Of a stretch of DNA of 49,176 nucleotides, positions 27,741 to 35,216 are shown piece by piece. A model generated the notes under the pieces. The model saw only the letters and a list, made by a program, of their open reading frames with translations, did not search any database and was not told the DNA's origin. The stretch's first letter is position 1, and the number at the start of each line of letters is the position of its first letter. Source of the DNA: M3 sp964637445 (lineage in GTDB: Bacteria > Bacteroidota > Bacteroidia > Bacteroidales > Muribaculaceae); assembly GCA_964637445.1 (NCBI GenBank), contig CAZWWS010000010.1, forward strand, positions 1 to 49,176, read 5' to 3'. The position numbers and the translations under genes were made by a program.

Positions 27741-28250
27741 CTACGAAATCGGAGCAGTAAGCGACCCAAACAGAGCCGGTGCAAGTTCAAGAATTGCCTC
27801 GATCGCCTTGCCGCCGGCTATTGTCGACGACTTCACCAAATTGCTATCAGGGAAAACCAAGCACCACACATTCAGCACCAGACTCGCAACCAAAAACCAT
27901 TTGAATATACAGAATACAGCACCGATTATTTTATCAACAAAGCCAAGTAGCAGAGCATTTGCCACTTTCTTTATCAGCGATGCAAGCAATTTCACCGTCA
28001 AATACACAAGCAAAAACAGCACTACATTCCCAATGACACTACACGCATATCGTGCCGTGTCGGGATTTGACGTTATCTCCGGCAGTAGAGTTGCCGTAAG
28101 CTCCGTTGCGGCATCTCCAAATATTCTACAAGCGATAATTCCTACTATTACAGCCGCTACCGACCCTATCTGAGCTATCACACCACGATAGAATCCATAG
28201 ATAACAGCTCCGGCAAAAATCACTAATATTACAATGTCGATAAAACTCAC
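27741..28250 (-). CDS. CvpA-family membrane protein
   Basis: This 169-residue protein has about four predicted membrane helices (near 3-22, 25-45, 65-87 and 103-126) and the family opening MSFIDIVILVIFAGAVIYGFYR. The start is GTG at 28250, with AAGGAAA just upstream as a plausible ribosome-binding site. CvpA proteins were named for colicin V production and occur widely. Here it heads the suf operon, directly downstream of a strong promoter, about 70 bases before sufB. The pairing with suf genes is noted but its meaning is not known. Confidence 0.88.
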   Translation of the reverse strand: MSFIDIVILVIFAGAVIYGFYRGVIAQIGSVAAVIVGIIACRIFGDAATELTATLLPEITSNPDTARYACSVIGNVVLFLLVYLTVKLLASLIKKVANALLLGFVDKIIGAVFCIFKWFLVASLVLNVWCLVFPDSNLVKSSTIAGGKAIEAILELAPALFGSLTAPIS

Positions 28251-28285
28251 TATTTTCCTTTAAGAAGTTGTTTTAAATTTATTTG

Positions 28286-28316
28286 CAAAATTAGCAAAAA
28301 AATAGACAATGACAAA
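28286..28316 (-). promoter_or_regulatory. Promoter of the cvpA-suf operon
   Basis: On the minus strand TTTG (28313-28316) and TAATTTTG (28286-28293) are separated by 19 bases, an excellent match. It overlaps the glnN terminator, so the units are tightly packed. Confidence 0.8.
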
Positions 28317-28356
28317 ACAGACCCTAACATTGATTATTCTCTGTCGGGTCTGTTTT
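28314..28356 (-). terminator. Terminator after glnN
   Basis: AAAACAGACCC (28314-28324) and GGGTCTGTTTT (28346-28356) form a stem with an 11-bp match. On the minus strand the 3' arm ends in a T-run, ending the glnN transcript about 20 bases after its stop. Confidence 0.75.
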
Positions 28357-28372
28357 ATTAGGGGCCTATATA

Positions 28373-30562
28373 TTATCTTATAAACAACAATTCGCGATAC
28401 TTCGGCAATGGCCACATTTCATTGTCGACCATTAACTCAAGTTTATCGATATGATAGCGTATCGCATCCATGCATGGAGCCACCGTATCATGGTAAGCAA
28501 GTGCTTTCTCCCGTTCGTTGGCCACCTTGTTAGCTCTACGGCGAGCATCTACCATCTTAGATGTTTCCTCCTTGATGACAAACATATGCGACGATATCGA
28601 CTCGATTGTCGACAAGTCGGGAGCCGCAATGCTCTCCCCTTTTTCGCCGGGGAAAAGGCTCTTGATTTTGATCACATTGTCCACCAATATCGACTGATAG
28701 CGAGTTGCCACAGGTATCACATGATTCAACGCAAGATCGCCAAGCACACGCGCCTCTATCTGGATTTTTTTCGTATACATTTCCCACTTCACCTCGTTGC
28801 GCGCTTCCAACTCCGCTTTTGAGAACACTCCGGTAGTCTTAAACATCTCCACCGACGATGGTCTCAGATACGCATCAAAAATCTTCGGAACACACGTTTC
28901 GCAGTCAAGGCCTCGGCGAGCAGCTTCCTCTTTCCACTCATCGCTATAGCCATTGCCATCGAAGTGAATTGCTTTTGACTGAGCGATCAGCGCCTTTAAT
29001 TCTTCAAGGATTGCATGCACGAGTGTTTCGCCTCCGGCGATTCGAGCGTCTACTTTCACCTTAAATTCGGCAAGTTGCTCCGCCACTGCCGCATTCAGAG
29101 CTATCATTGCCGATGCGCAGTTGGCACTTGAGCCTACCGCACGAAACTCAAATCTGTTGCCGGTAAAAGCAAACGGAGATGTGCGATTGCGGTCGGTATT
29201 GTCAATCATCAACTCCGGTATCTGCGACACATCGAGCTTCAATTCTTCCTTACCGCCCAAATCGATCAATTCGTCTTTCGTGCTCTTCTCCATTCGCTCA
29301 AGAATTTCGCTCAACTGCTTACCCATAAAGATGGAGATAATAGCCGGAGGTGCTTCATTTGCGCCAAGACGATGACCATTTGTGGCCGACATAATCGAGG
29401 CTTTCAACAACCCATTGTGACGATGCACGGCTGCCATCACATTCACTATGAATGTCATAAACTGCAAGTTACCCATCGGTGTCTTTCCGGGTGCAAACAA
29501 AAGCACACCGGTGTCAGTTCCAAGACTCCAATTGTTATGCTTTCCGGAGCCATTAACTCCTGCAAATGGTTTTTCGTGCAGCAACACTCTGAAGTTATGG
29601 CGACGCGCCACCTCGCCGATAAGCGACATCAGCAAGAGGTTGTGGTCGTTGGCCAGATTGGTTTCCTCAAATATCGGTGCAAGCTCAAACTGATTGGGTG
29701 CCACCTCATTGTGGCGGGTTTTAGCCGGAATACCAAGTTTATGACACTCCACTTCAAGTTCAAGCATGAATGCATCCACTCGCGAAGGAATTGCCCCAAA
29801 ATAGTGATCCTCAAGTTGCTGATTTTTTGCACTTTCATGTCCCATAAGAGTGCGACCGGTCATCACCAAGTCGGGACGCGCCGAATACAACGCTTCATCC
29901 ACCAAGAAATATTCCTGCTCCCATCCGAGATAAGAGTGCACATGCTTCACCTCCGGAGAAAAATATTGTGCCACTGCCGTTGCCGCCTTGTCTACGCTGT
30001 TGAGCGCTCGCAGCAGCGGCGTCTTGTAGTCAAGCGATTCTCCGGTATAAGAGATGAAGATTGTGGGTATACATAGTGTCTGGTCGAGAATAAACGCAGG
30101 CGACGAGATATCCCATGCCGAATAACCGCGAGCCTCAAACGTGTTGCGGATACCCCCGTTCGGGAAACTCGACGCATCCGGTTCCTGCTGTACGAGAAGT
30201 TTGCCTGTAAACTCTTCCACCACCCCACCTTTGCCATCATGCTCTATGAATGCATCATGTTTTTCGGCCGTACCATCGGTTAATGGCTGAAACCAGTGGC
30301 TATAATGGCGCGCACCATTATCTATTGCCCATTGCTTCATTCCGGCGGCTACGCTATCAGCAACTTCTCTCGGCAGAGGCTCTTTATTATCTATCGCATT
30401 CACAAGCGCATCGTATGTCTTCTTCGGAAGATATTCAAACATTCTCTGACGATTGAATACATACTTACCATAATACTCCTCCGGACGTTCCTTTGGAAGC
30501 ATTACAGCTACGGCCTTGCGATCGAAAGCCTCTTCTACTACCTTAAATCTCAACGTTGACAT
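28373..30562 (-). CDS. glnN: Glutamine synthetase type III
   Basis: This 729-residue protein is a GSIII enzyme, the long form of glutamine synthetase typical of Bacteroidota, which makes glutamine from glutamate, ammonia and ATP as a large homo-oligomer. Seen are NGSGKHNNWSLGT (ammonia/glutamate site), RTSPFAFTGNRFEFRAVGSS (ATP and glutamate binding) and the N-terminal GSIII segment HYSHWFQPLTDGTAEKHDAF. Length fits the family. It is a single-gene unit with a terminator directly downstream and a folded GC-rich leader of about 140 bases upstream. Confidence 0.98.
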   Translation of the reverse strand: MSTLRFKVVEEAFDRKAVAVMLPKERPEEYYGKYVFNRQRMFEYLPKKTYDALVNAIDNKEPLPREVADSVAAGMKQWAIDNGARHYSHWFQPLTDGTAEKHDAFIEHDGKGGVVEEFTGKLLVQQEPDASSFPNGGIRNTFEARGYSAWDISSPAFILDQTLCIPTIFISYTGESLDYKTPLLRALNSVDKAATAVAQYFSPEVKHVHSYLGWEQEYFLVDEALYSARPDLVMTGRTLMGHESAKNQQLEDHYFGAIPSRVDAFMLELEVECHKLGIPAKTRHNEVAPNQFELAPIFEETNLANDHNLLLMSLIGEVARRHNFRVLLHEKPFAGVNGSGKHNNWSLGTDTGVLLFAPGKTPMGNLQFMTFIVNVMAAVHRHNGLLKASIMSATNGHRLGANEAPPAIISIFMGKQLSEILERMEKSTKDELIDLGGKEELKLDVSQIPELMIDNTDRNRTSPFAFTGNRFEFRAVGSSANCASAMIALNAAVAEQLAEFKVKVDARIAGGETLVHAILEELKALIAQSKAIHFDGNGYSDEWKEEAARRGLDCETCVPKIFDAYLRPSSVEMFKTTGVFSKAELEARNEVKWEMYTKKIQIEARVLGDLALNHVIPVATRYQSILVDNVIKIKSLFPGEKGESIAAPDLSTIESISSHMFVIKEETSKMVDARRRANKVANEREKALAYHDTVAPCMDAIRYHIDKLELMVDNEMWPLPKYRELLFIR

Positions 30563-30604
30563 AATCTTTTGTTTTAGTTGATTGTATGATTAAATATTTC
30601 TTGC

Positions 30605-30659
30605 GGGATGCTTATCCCTAAAATTCTCACACGCAAGGGAATCGGCTACTATCCCTCGC
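30605..30659 (-). promoter_or_regulatory. Folded GC-rich 5' leader of glnN
   Basis: Two hairpins lie upstream of the start codon in the minus-strand RNA. GCGAGGGA (30659-30652) pairs with TCCCTTGC (30640-30633), using one G-U pair that works only in the minus-strand RNA. GGGAT (30618-30614) pairs with ATCCC (30609-30605). Their role is unknown. Confidence 0.4.
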
Positions 30660-30705
30660 GCCTCGCAGTGTATACGCTCATACGCAGCCACCACTTTTTC
30701 GCCGA

Positions 30706-30740
30706 CAAAGATACAAATAATTTTAACACACCCTCTCAAA
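30706..30740 (-). promoter_or_regulatory. Candidate promoter of glnN
   Basis: On the minus strand TATCTTTG (30706-30713) is a full -7 match. TTTG at 30737-30740 sits 23 bases upstream, longer than usual. The transcript would have a leader of about 140 bases. Confidence 0.45.
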
Positions 30741-30874
30741 ATCTCTGCCATTAACACGATTCTCCTATCTATTTTTATAAAAATACACTCACGATTCTCA
30801 TTATTCCCTCAAAATATTGTACCTTTACGTCATAAAACTAATTTCATCCATAACAAACAACTCATTTTTCACAC

Positions 30875-32305
30875 ATGAAACAACCCTTTTATTATCTCAT
30901 GGCCGCTTGCGCCATGTCGGTCGCAGTGATTGCTTGCGACCCCGCAACCCCATCGTCCAACGCACCTACCGAGGACGACGTTATCCTCCACGCCTGGTCT
31001 TGGTCGTTCAACTCCATTGGCCAAAACATGAAAGATATCGCCGAAGCAGGCTACGCCTACGTGCAGACCTCTCCGGCCAACACTTGCTTCGTCGGCGAAG
31101 ATGGCGGCAAAGCACTGTTCAGCCAATCGGGCGACTCCATCAAAGGCAAATGGTACTACTACTATCAACCCATCGACTGGAAAATAGGCAACTACCTGCT
31201 CGGCACTCGCGATGAGTTCAAAGCCATGTGCGACAGCGCCGCAAAATATGGCGTGAAAGTCATCGTAGACGTACTACCCAACCACACCGCCGTCGACCAC
31301 ACCGCCGTCACTGCTGCTTTGGATAGCGCCGTAGGCGGGCACGAAAACCTCTTCCACGCCAACGGATTCAACGACATCATCGACTACAACGACCGCTACC
31401 AATGCACCACCGGTAAGATGGGCGGACTCCCCGACGTCAACACCGAAAACCCCGACTTCCAATACTACTACATGCAGTATGTCAACGACCTCATCGCTTG
31501 TGGTGCTCGCGGTTTCCGCTACGATACTGCCAAACACATAGGTCTCCCCTCCGACTCGCTTGATGCCAAAGCCGAGAAAAACAACTTCTGGGACATCTTC
31601 ACCGGACGCGAGCCTATCCGCGATCTCTCACTCTCTATGCCCGATAGCCTATTCATCTACGGCGAAGTCCTTCAAGACCGCAACGTCAAAGAAGAAGAAT
31701 ATGCCGAATACTTCATGCAGACAGCAAGCTCCTACGGCCACGCTCTTCGCCACGCTCTCAACGAAGGCAACTACTACGCCGACTCTCTCGCCGACTGGCA
31801 TCACCCCGTCGCTCCCGAAAAACTCGTCACCTGGGTAGAGTCGCACGACACCTACTGCAACGCCCACGAATCGGCCGGTATGGAAGACCAACTCGTTCGC
31901 ATGGGGTGGGTGTTCCTCGCTGCTCGTCAACACGGCACTCCGCTATTCTACAGCCGTCCGATGAACAGCACTCGCGACAACTACTGGGGCGACAACCTCG
32001 TTGGGCCTCGTGGTAACGACGAGTTCAAACACCCCGAAGTCATTGCGGCCAACAAGTTCCGTCGCGCAATGAGTGGCGAACCCGAGCAAGTAATCGTTGC
32101 CGACAACGGCCAAGTCATCGAAGTAGCTCGTGGTGCAAAAGGCGTTGCCATCATCAACATCAGCCAAAACGCTCAGCCTATCGAATTGGCCACCACACTC
32201 GCCGACGGCTCATACACCGACCATGTCAACAACAACACCTTCACCGTTGCCGATGGCAAAATCACCGGCGAAGTTGCTCCTTTGACCTCTTATGTGATAT
32301 ATTAA
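30875..32305 (+). CDS. Alpha-amylase family (GH13) lipoprotein
   Basis: This 476-residue protein has a lipobox ending at Cys 21 (VIAC, then DP). The GH13 catalytic motifs are all present: region I DVLPNH (132-137), region II GFRYDTAKH with nucleophile Asp 217, region III IYGEV with acid/base Glu 264 and region IV ESHD with Asp 325. The barrel runs to about 400 and is followed by a small beta domain. It would cleave alpha-1,4 glucans such as starch or glycogen at the periplasm or surface. It stands alone, not in a sus-type locus, with a strong terminator behind it. Its codons end in C far more than those of its neighbours, which suggests high expression or different ancestry. Only a weak upstream -7 match (TACCTTTA, 30820-30827) is visible. 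Confidence 0.93.
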   Translation: MKQPFYYLMAACAMSVAVIACDPATPSSNAPTEDDVILHAWSWSFNSIGQNMKDIAEAGYAYVQTSPANTCFVGEDGGKALFSQSGDSIKGKWYYYYQPIDWKIGNYLLGTRDEFKAMCDSAAKYGVKVIVDVLPNHTAVDHTAVTAALDSAVGGHENLFHANGFNDIIDYNDRYQCTTGKMGGLPDVNTENPDFQYYYMQYVNDLIACGARGFRYDTAKHIGLPSDSLDAKAEKNNFWDIFTGREPIRDLSLSMPDSLFIYGEVLQDRNVKEEEYAEYFMQTASSYGHALRHALNEGNYYADSLADWHHPVAPEKLVTWVESHDTYCNAHESAGMEDQLVRMGWVFLAARQHGTPLFYSRPMNSTRDNYWGDNLVGPRGNDEFKHPEVIAANKFRRAMSGEPEQVIVADNGQVIEVARGAKGVAIINISQNAQPIELATTLADGSYTDHVNNNTFTVADGKITGEVAPLTSYVIY

Positions 32306-32325
32306 CACCCTACACATAGCCACTC

Positions 32326-32361
32326 AAAAAGCCGTGAGATAGTCGTATCTCACGGCTTTTT
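32326..32361 (+). terminator. Intrinsic terminator after the amylase gene
   Basis: AAAAAGCCGTGAGATA (32326-32341) and TATCTCACGGCTTTTT (32346-32361) form a 16-bp perfect stem with a 4-base loop, ending in a T-run. Confidence 0.9.
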
Positions 32362-32444
32362 CTTACACTTTGCTACTACGTGCCTTATATTTAACTATTT
32401 TTAATAAAATAGCAAATTGGAAGTTTTTACCCCGTTTAGCTTTC

Positions 32445-32515
32445 ACTTTCGATTTATAAGCAAACTGTTTTATGCAACTTACGATATATAATACCAAAAA
32501 ACATAAATCGAAAGT
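32445..32515. repeat. 13-bp inverted repeat upstream of an orphan promoter
   Basis: ACTTTCGATTTAT (32445-32457) and ATAAATCGAAAGT (32503-32515) are perfect inverted copies 45 bases apart. They lie 56 bases upstream of TACATTTG at 32572. Confidence 0.6.
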
Positions 32516-32571
32516 CAAAAACCGAAATATGCTTTACAACACAAAAGTTTTTTTATCTCAAAAACTATTAC

Positions 32572-32886
32572 TACATTTGTAATGCTAAAACAAAATAGCC
32601 AATCTTCTTAACCAATTACACAACATCGCAAGAGAGCGATAGAGCAACCATGACAAGGCACTATGGAACATCGTTTTTATCATGCACCCATTGCTTCAAA
32701 ACACAAGCATGATATATTCTCCATCAACCGAGTCACATAGCCCGAAAGCTAAGAGATTGACTCCCTGCAGCAGAATACGAGAAACGCTTTTTCATACATA
32801 ATATTAATTACCAACTTAAACGCTATAAATCTAACTGAAACACTAAGTACAGAGATAGGACTCCGTGAGGAGTCCTATCCCATTTT
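32572..32886 (+). ncRNA. Candidate orphan transcript of about 300 nt, possible small RNA or small ORF
   Basis: TACATTTG (32572-32579) is a full -7 promoter match, though no good TTG lies at the usual distance upstream. The predicted transcript ends at a strong terminator: GATAGGACTCC (32854-32864) pairs with GGAGTCCTATC (32869-32879) and is followed by CCCATTTTTA. The T-run exists only on the plus strand and the amylase gene has its own terminator, so this end implies a separate plus-strand unit. Inside are hairpins ATCGC/GCGAT (32625-32640) and TATCATGC/GCATGATA (32678-32714). Two tiny frames also exist, 32650-32712 (20 codons) and 32709-32801 (30 codons), overlapping by ATGA, with no recognisable product. 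I cannot decide between RNA and peptide. Confidence 0.4.
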
Positions 32887-32999
32887 TATCCCACCATAGA
32901 TTCTATATCTACTATCCACTACCAACGATAGCCTGTCTTTGCGACTCTTCGCAAAAAATCAAGCAATTACTTGCAGCTACATTTATATATTCAGAGTTA

Positions 33000-33404
33000 T
33001 TATTCTGAGAAGTAATCTACAATATCACTATTCTCTAACTCTATTTCACAATACTCATTGTTGCAGTCGTAATATCTAAAGAGAATATTATATCTACCAT
33101 CGATTATTGCATTGACCTCATCTTCATCTAATTCGTCAAGCACCATGCTTACACCTAATGCCGCCAAATCACTATTTGCTAATGTTTCGGCTGCACTTTC
33201 AGGCGTTTGCCCAGACTCTGCAAATGTCATAGGGAGTTGGATACTAAATACAATATTCTTCCCTTCCAAAGACATTCCTCCGATAGTGATATTGTCAAAA
33301 GATTCTCCGGCAATTTCGCTGTTAACCTCTTCAATAAGTTGAGATATAATCTCTCTATTGTTGTTTTGACCCTTACATGATGAGATTATCATCACAATTG
33401 ACAC
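33000..33404 (-). CDS. Small hypothetical lipoprotein, start probably frameshifted
   Basis: The open frame of 134 residues can begin at GTG 33404 and reads VMIISSC with a Cys that looks like a lipobox, then an acidic, beta/alpha domain rich in Asp and Glu (for example DELDEDEVNAIID) with no family I recognise. A more natural start is the ATG at 33439, whose frame (MNIKNVFRLF) gives the first half of a signal peptide but is one base out of register with the lipobox. A single extra T in the TTT run near 33417 would join them into MNIKNVFRLFCCVSIVMII. So the gene is either a recent frameshift or a consensus error. It stands alone on the minus strand. Confidence 0.6.
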   Translation of the reverse strand: MSIVMIISSCKGQNNNREIISQLIEEVNSEIAGESFDNITIGGMSLEGKNIVFSIQLPMTFAESGQTPESAAETLANSDLAALGVSMVLDELDEDEVNAIIDGRYNILFRYYDCNNEYCEIELENSDIVDYFSE

Positions 33405-33439
33405 ACAACAAACAATCTAAAAACATTTTTAATATTCAT

Positions 33440-33678
33440 TTGATATAATTTAATTTATTAATAACTCGTTGGTTGAATTAAATTTCTAAACATTTACGAA
33501 TAAAAGTTTACAGATAATCCATCCGATCTCCTACGTTTACTTATCTGTGCATCGACCATTTGCATTAAATTAGGCAAAACGAGATTCCGTAAGATTTAGA
33601 CAATCAGGGTGTAGAATATGTACTCCGTTCACTCTTTCCAAATTTACTTTCAACTCAAAAAAACGATTAATCGCTCGA
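33440..33678. other. Intergenic region, no gene seen
   Basis: This AT-rich stretch lies between the TonB-domain gene and the small lipoprotein gene. I see no promoter matching the Bacteroidota pattern on the minus strand, no clear terminator for the TonB gene and no plausible small gene. Confidence 0.5.
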
Positions 33679-34614
33679 TTACTGTATCGCAGATTCTGTT
33701 AACTTGAAGTTAATCGGGAGAGTGTACCAAACGTTCACAACTTCACCATTCATCTTACCGGGGATAAACTTCGGAAGCGATTTAACCACTCGGATAGCCT
33801 CTTTATCAAGGTCTGGATCTTTACCTTGTATAACCTTAACTTCTCCGATTGTACCGGTCTTGGTTACGACAAATTGTACAACTACGCGACCCTGGATATT
33901 GTTTTCCATTGCCATCGATGGATATTTAATGTGGGTAGAGATATACTTCATCACCTCACCTTCACCACCGGGGAATTGAGGCATTTGTTCAACAGCAGTA
34001 TACACCTTCTCTGACTCAGAGAAAGTTTCTTTTTCAACGCGAGAATTATTGTGTGTATTATACTGTAATTTGGAAACTTCCGCTGTCAGTTCCTGTTCGG
34101 AATAATAAGAAATATACCTGGTTTCTACTTTTGTTTTGCCGGTTCTGATATTCACAGCGGTACGCATTAACCAGTTGCCATGAGCGTCAAATTTATCGTA
34201 ACTAACATCCATTACCTCCTGTTCATCACGATATCTACTATTAATTACAATCCGCGAGCACAACCCCTTATTACTATAAAAAAGCAGTCTACGATAGCTT
34301 GATGTATTGATTTCTGAAACCTGCTTGCCGTTCCATTGTATTTCACAATCACCAACAACAGTAATTTTATTATTAAGATCTCTTTTTATATAACCACTTT
34401 GCGGCACTTTTAAATATCCACTACGATTAAATTCTATTTCGCCCACCCGTTCTCCAAATATTATTGAATAGGAATCCGATAAAACGGCCTTGACATTGCC
34501 TTTAACTTCTAATAATTTCATATCCGGAGTTGACAATGGTTGTGCATTGGAATAAAAGCAGTTTACAACAAAAACAACAACAGCAAACAGCTTATTATAA
34601 TTATAAAGTTTCAT
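33679..34614 (-). CDS. Secreted protein with C-terminal TonB domain
   Basis: This 311-residue protein begins with a hydrophobic signal segment (about 8-24, ending SNAQ). Residues about 30-195 form a beta-rich domain containing KFDAHGNWLMRTAVNIRTGK and YISYYSEQEL. The C-terminal 95 residues form a TonB_C domain (MPQFPGGEGEVMKYI, HIKYPSMAMENNIQGRVVVQF, KSLPKFIPGKMNG, VWYTLPINF). The usual Pro-rich periplasm-spanning linker of TonB is absent, so this may be a TonB-domain protein with another role rather than a true energy transducer. Its N-terminal domain is repeated as a stand-alone gene just upstream (34632-35141), so the two are paralogous parts of one locus. Confidence 0.85.
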   Translation of the reverse strand: MKLYNYNKLFAVVVFVVNCFYSNAQPLSTPDMKLLEVKGNVKAVLSDSYSIIFGERVGEIEFNRSGYLKVPQSGYIKRDLNNKITVVGDCEIQWNGKQVSEINTSSYRRLLFYSNKGLCSRIVINSRYRDEQEVMDVSYDKFDAHGNWLMRTAVNIRTGKTKVETRYISYYSEQELTAEVSKLQYNTHNNSRVEKETFSESEKVYTAVEQMPQFPGGEGEVMKYISTHIKYPSMAMENNIQGRVVVQFVVTKTGTIGEVKVIQGKDPDLDKEAIRVVKSLPKFIPGKMNGEVVNVWYTLPINFKLTESAIQ

Positions 34615-34631
34615 ATTAGTAATGATTTTAG

Positions 34632-35141
34632 TTAATTAACATCTATGTCGTAATATTCGATCACCCGGGTTTCCTGGAGTTCCTCTCCGGTTTTAACATC
34701 TTTAAGGGTACGCTTTATAAAGTTACCATGTCTATCAAATTTGTTATACACTATTTTCTGGACAACTTGGGTTACCGTGCCAGACTGGAATAGATTTTGA
34801 ACCTGCCGTACCACATGACCTTTGCTGTTATAAAAATAGAGCATTTCATAAACTCCGTCACTAAAAATTTTAGTCAATTTTATTGCCTGTTTTTTTTCAT
34901 TATAAATCAATTCTATATTTTCGCAACAGACCTGTAAGTTTTCATTATGGTCATGACAGAAAGAGATAGGCGTACTATAATACAGCATTCCATCAGTAGT
35001 AAATAATAATTTCACTTCATAAATCCCGGCATTTATTGATAGCGATCGTACTGGCCCTGTTAGCTCAAAGAAAATCAAATCGTTGCTATACAAATTGAAA
35101 GAACTCAGTATTGACAACAGAATTATAATAATGGTTTTCAT
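34632..35141 (-). CDS. Small secreted protein, paralogue of the TonB-protein N-domain
   Basis: I choose the ATG at 35141, which gives a 169-residue protein with a clean signal peptide (MKTIIIILLSILSSFNLYS); the frame is open from 35216, but the added residues carry no signal-like sequence. The mature protein is beta-rich. Its segment KFDRHGNFIKRTLKDVKTG, followed by ETRVIEYY, matches KFDAHGNWLMRTAVNIRTG and ETRYISYY in the next gene. So it is a stand-alone copy of the N-terminal domain of the TonB-domain protein. The family is unknown to me. It lies between the WG-repeat lipoprotein and the TonB gene. Confidence 0.75.
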   Translation of the reverse strand: MKTIIIILLSILSSFNLYSNDLIFFELTGPVRSLSINAGIYEVKLLFTTDGMLYYSTPISFCHDHNENLQVCCENIELIYNEKKQAIKLTKIFSDGVYEMLYFYNSKGHVVRQVQNLFQSGTVTQVVQKIVYNKFDRHGNFIKRTLKDVKTGEELQETRVIEYYDIDVN

Positions 35142-35216
35142 TATAATAGCTTTACTCAAGGAATGGTCTTTGCCATAACTTTCATTAAGGCAAAGACCAT
35201 TCAAAATTGTTCTCAA

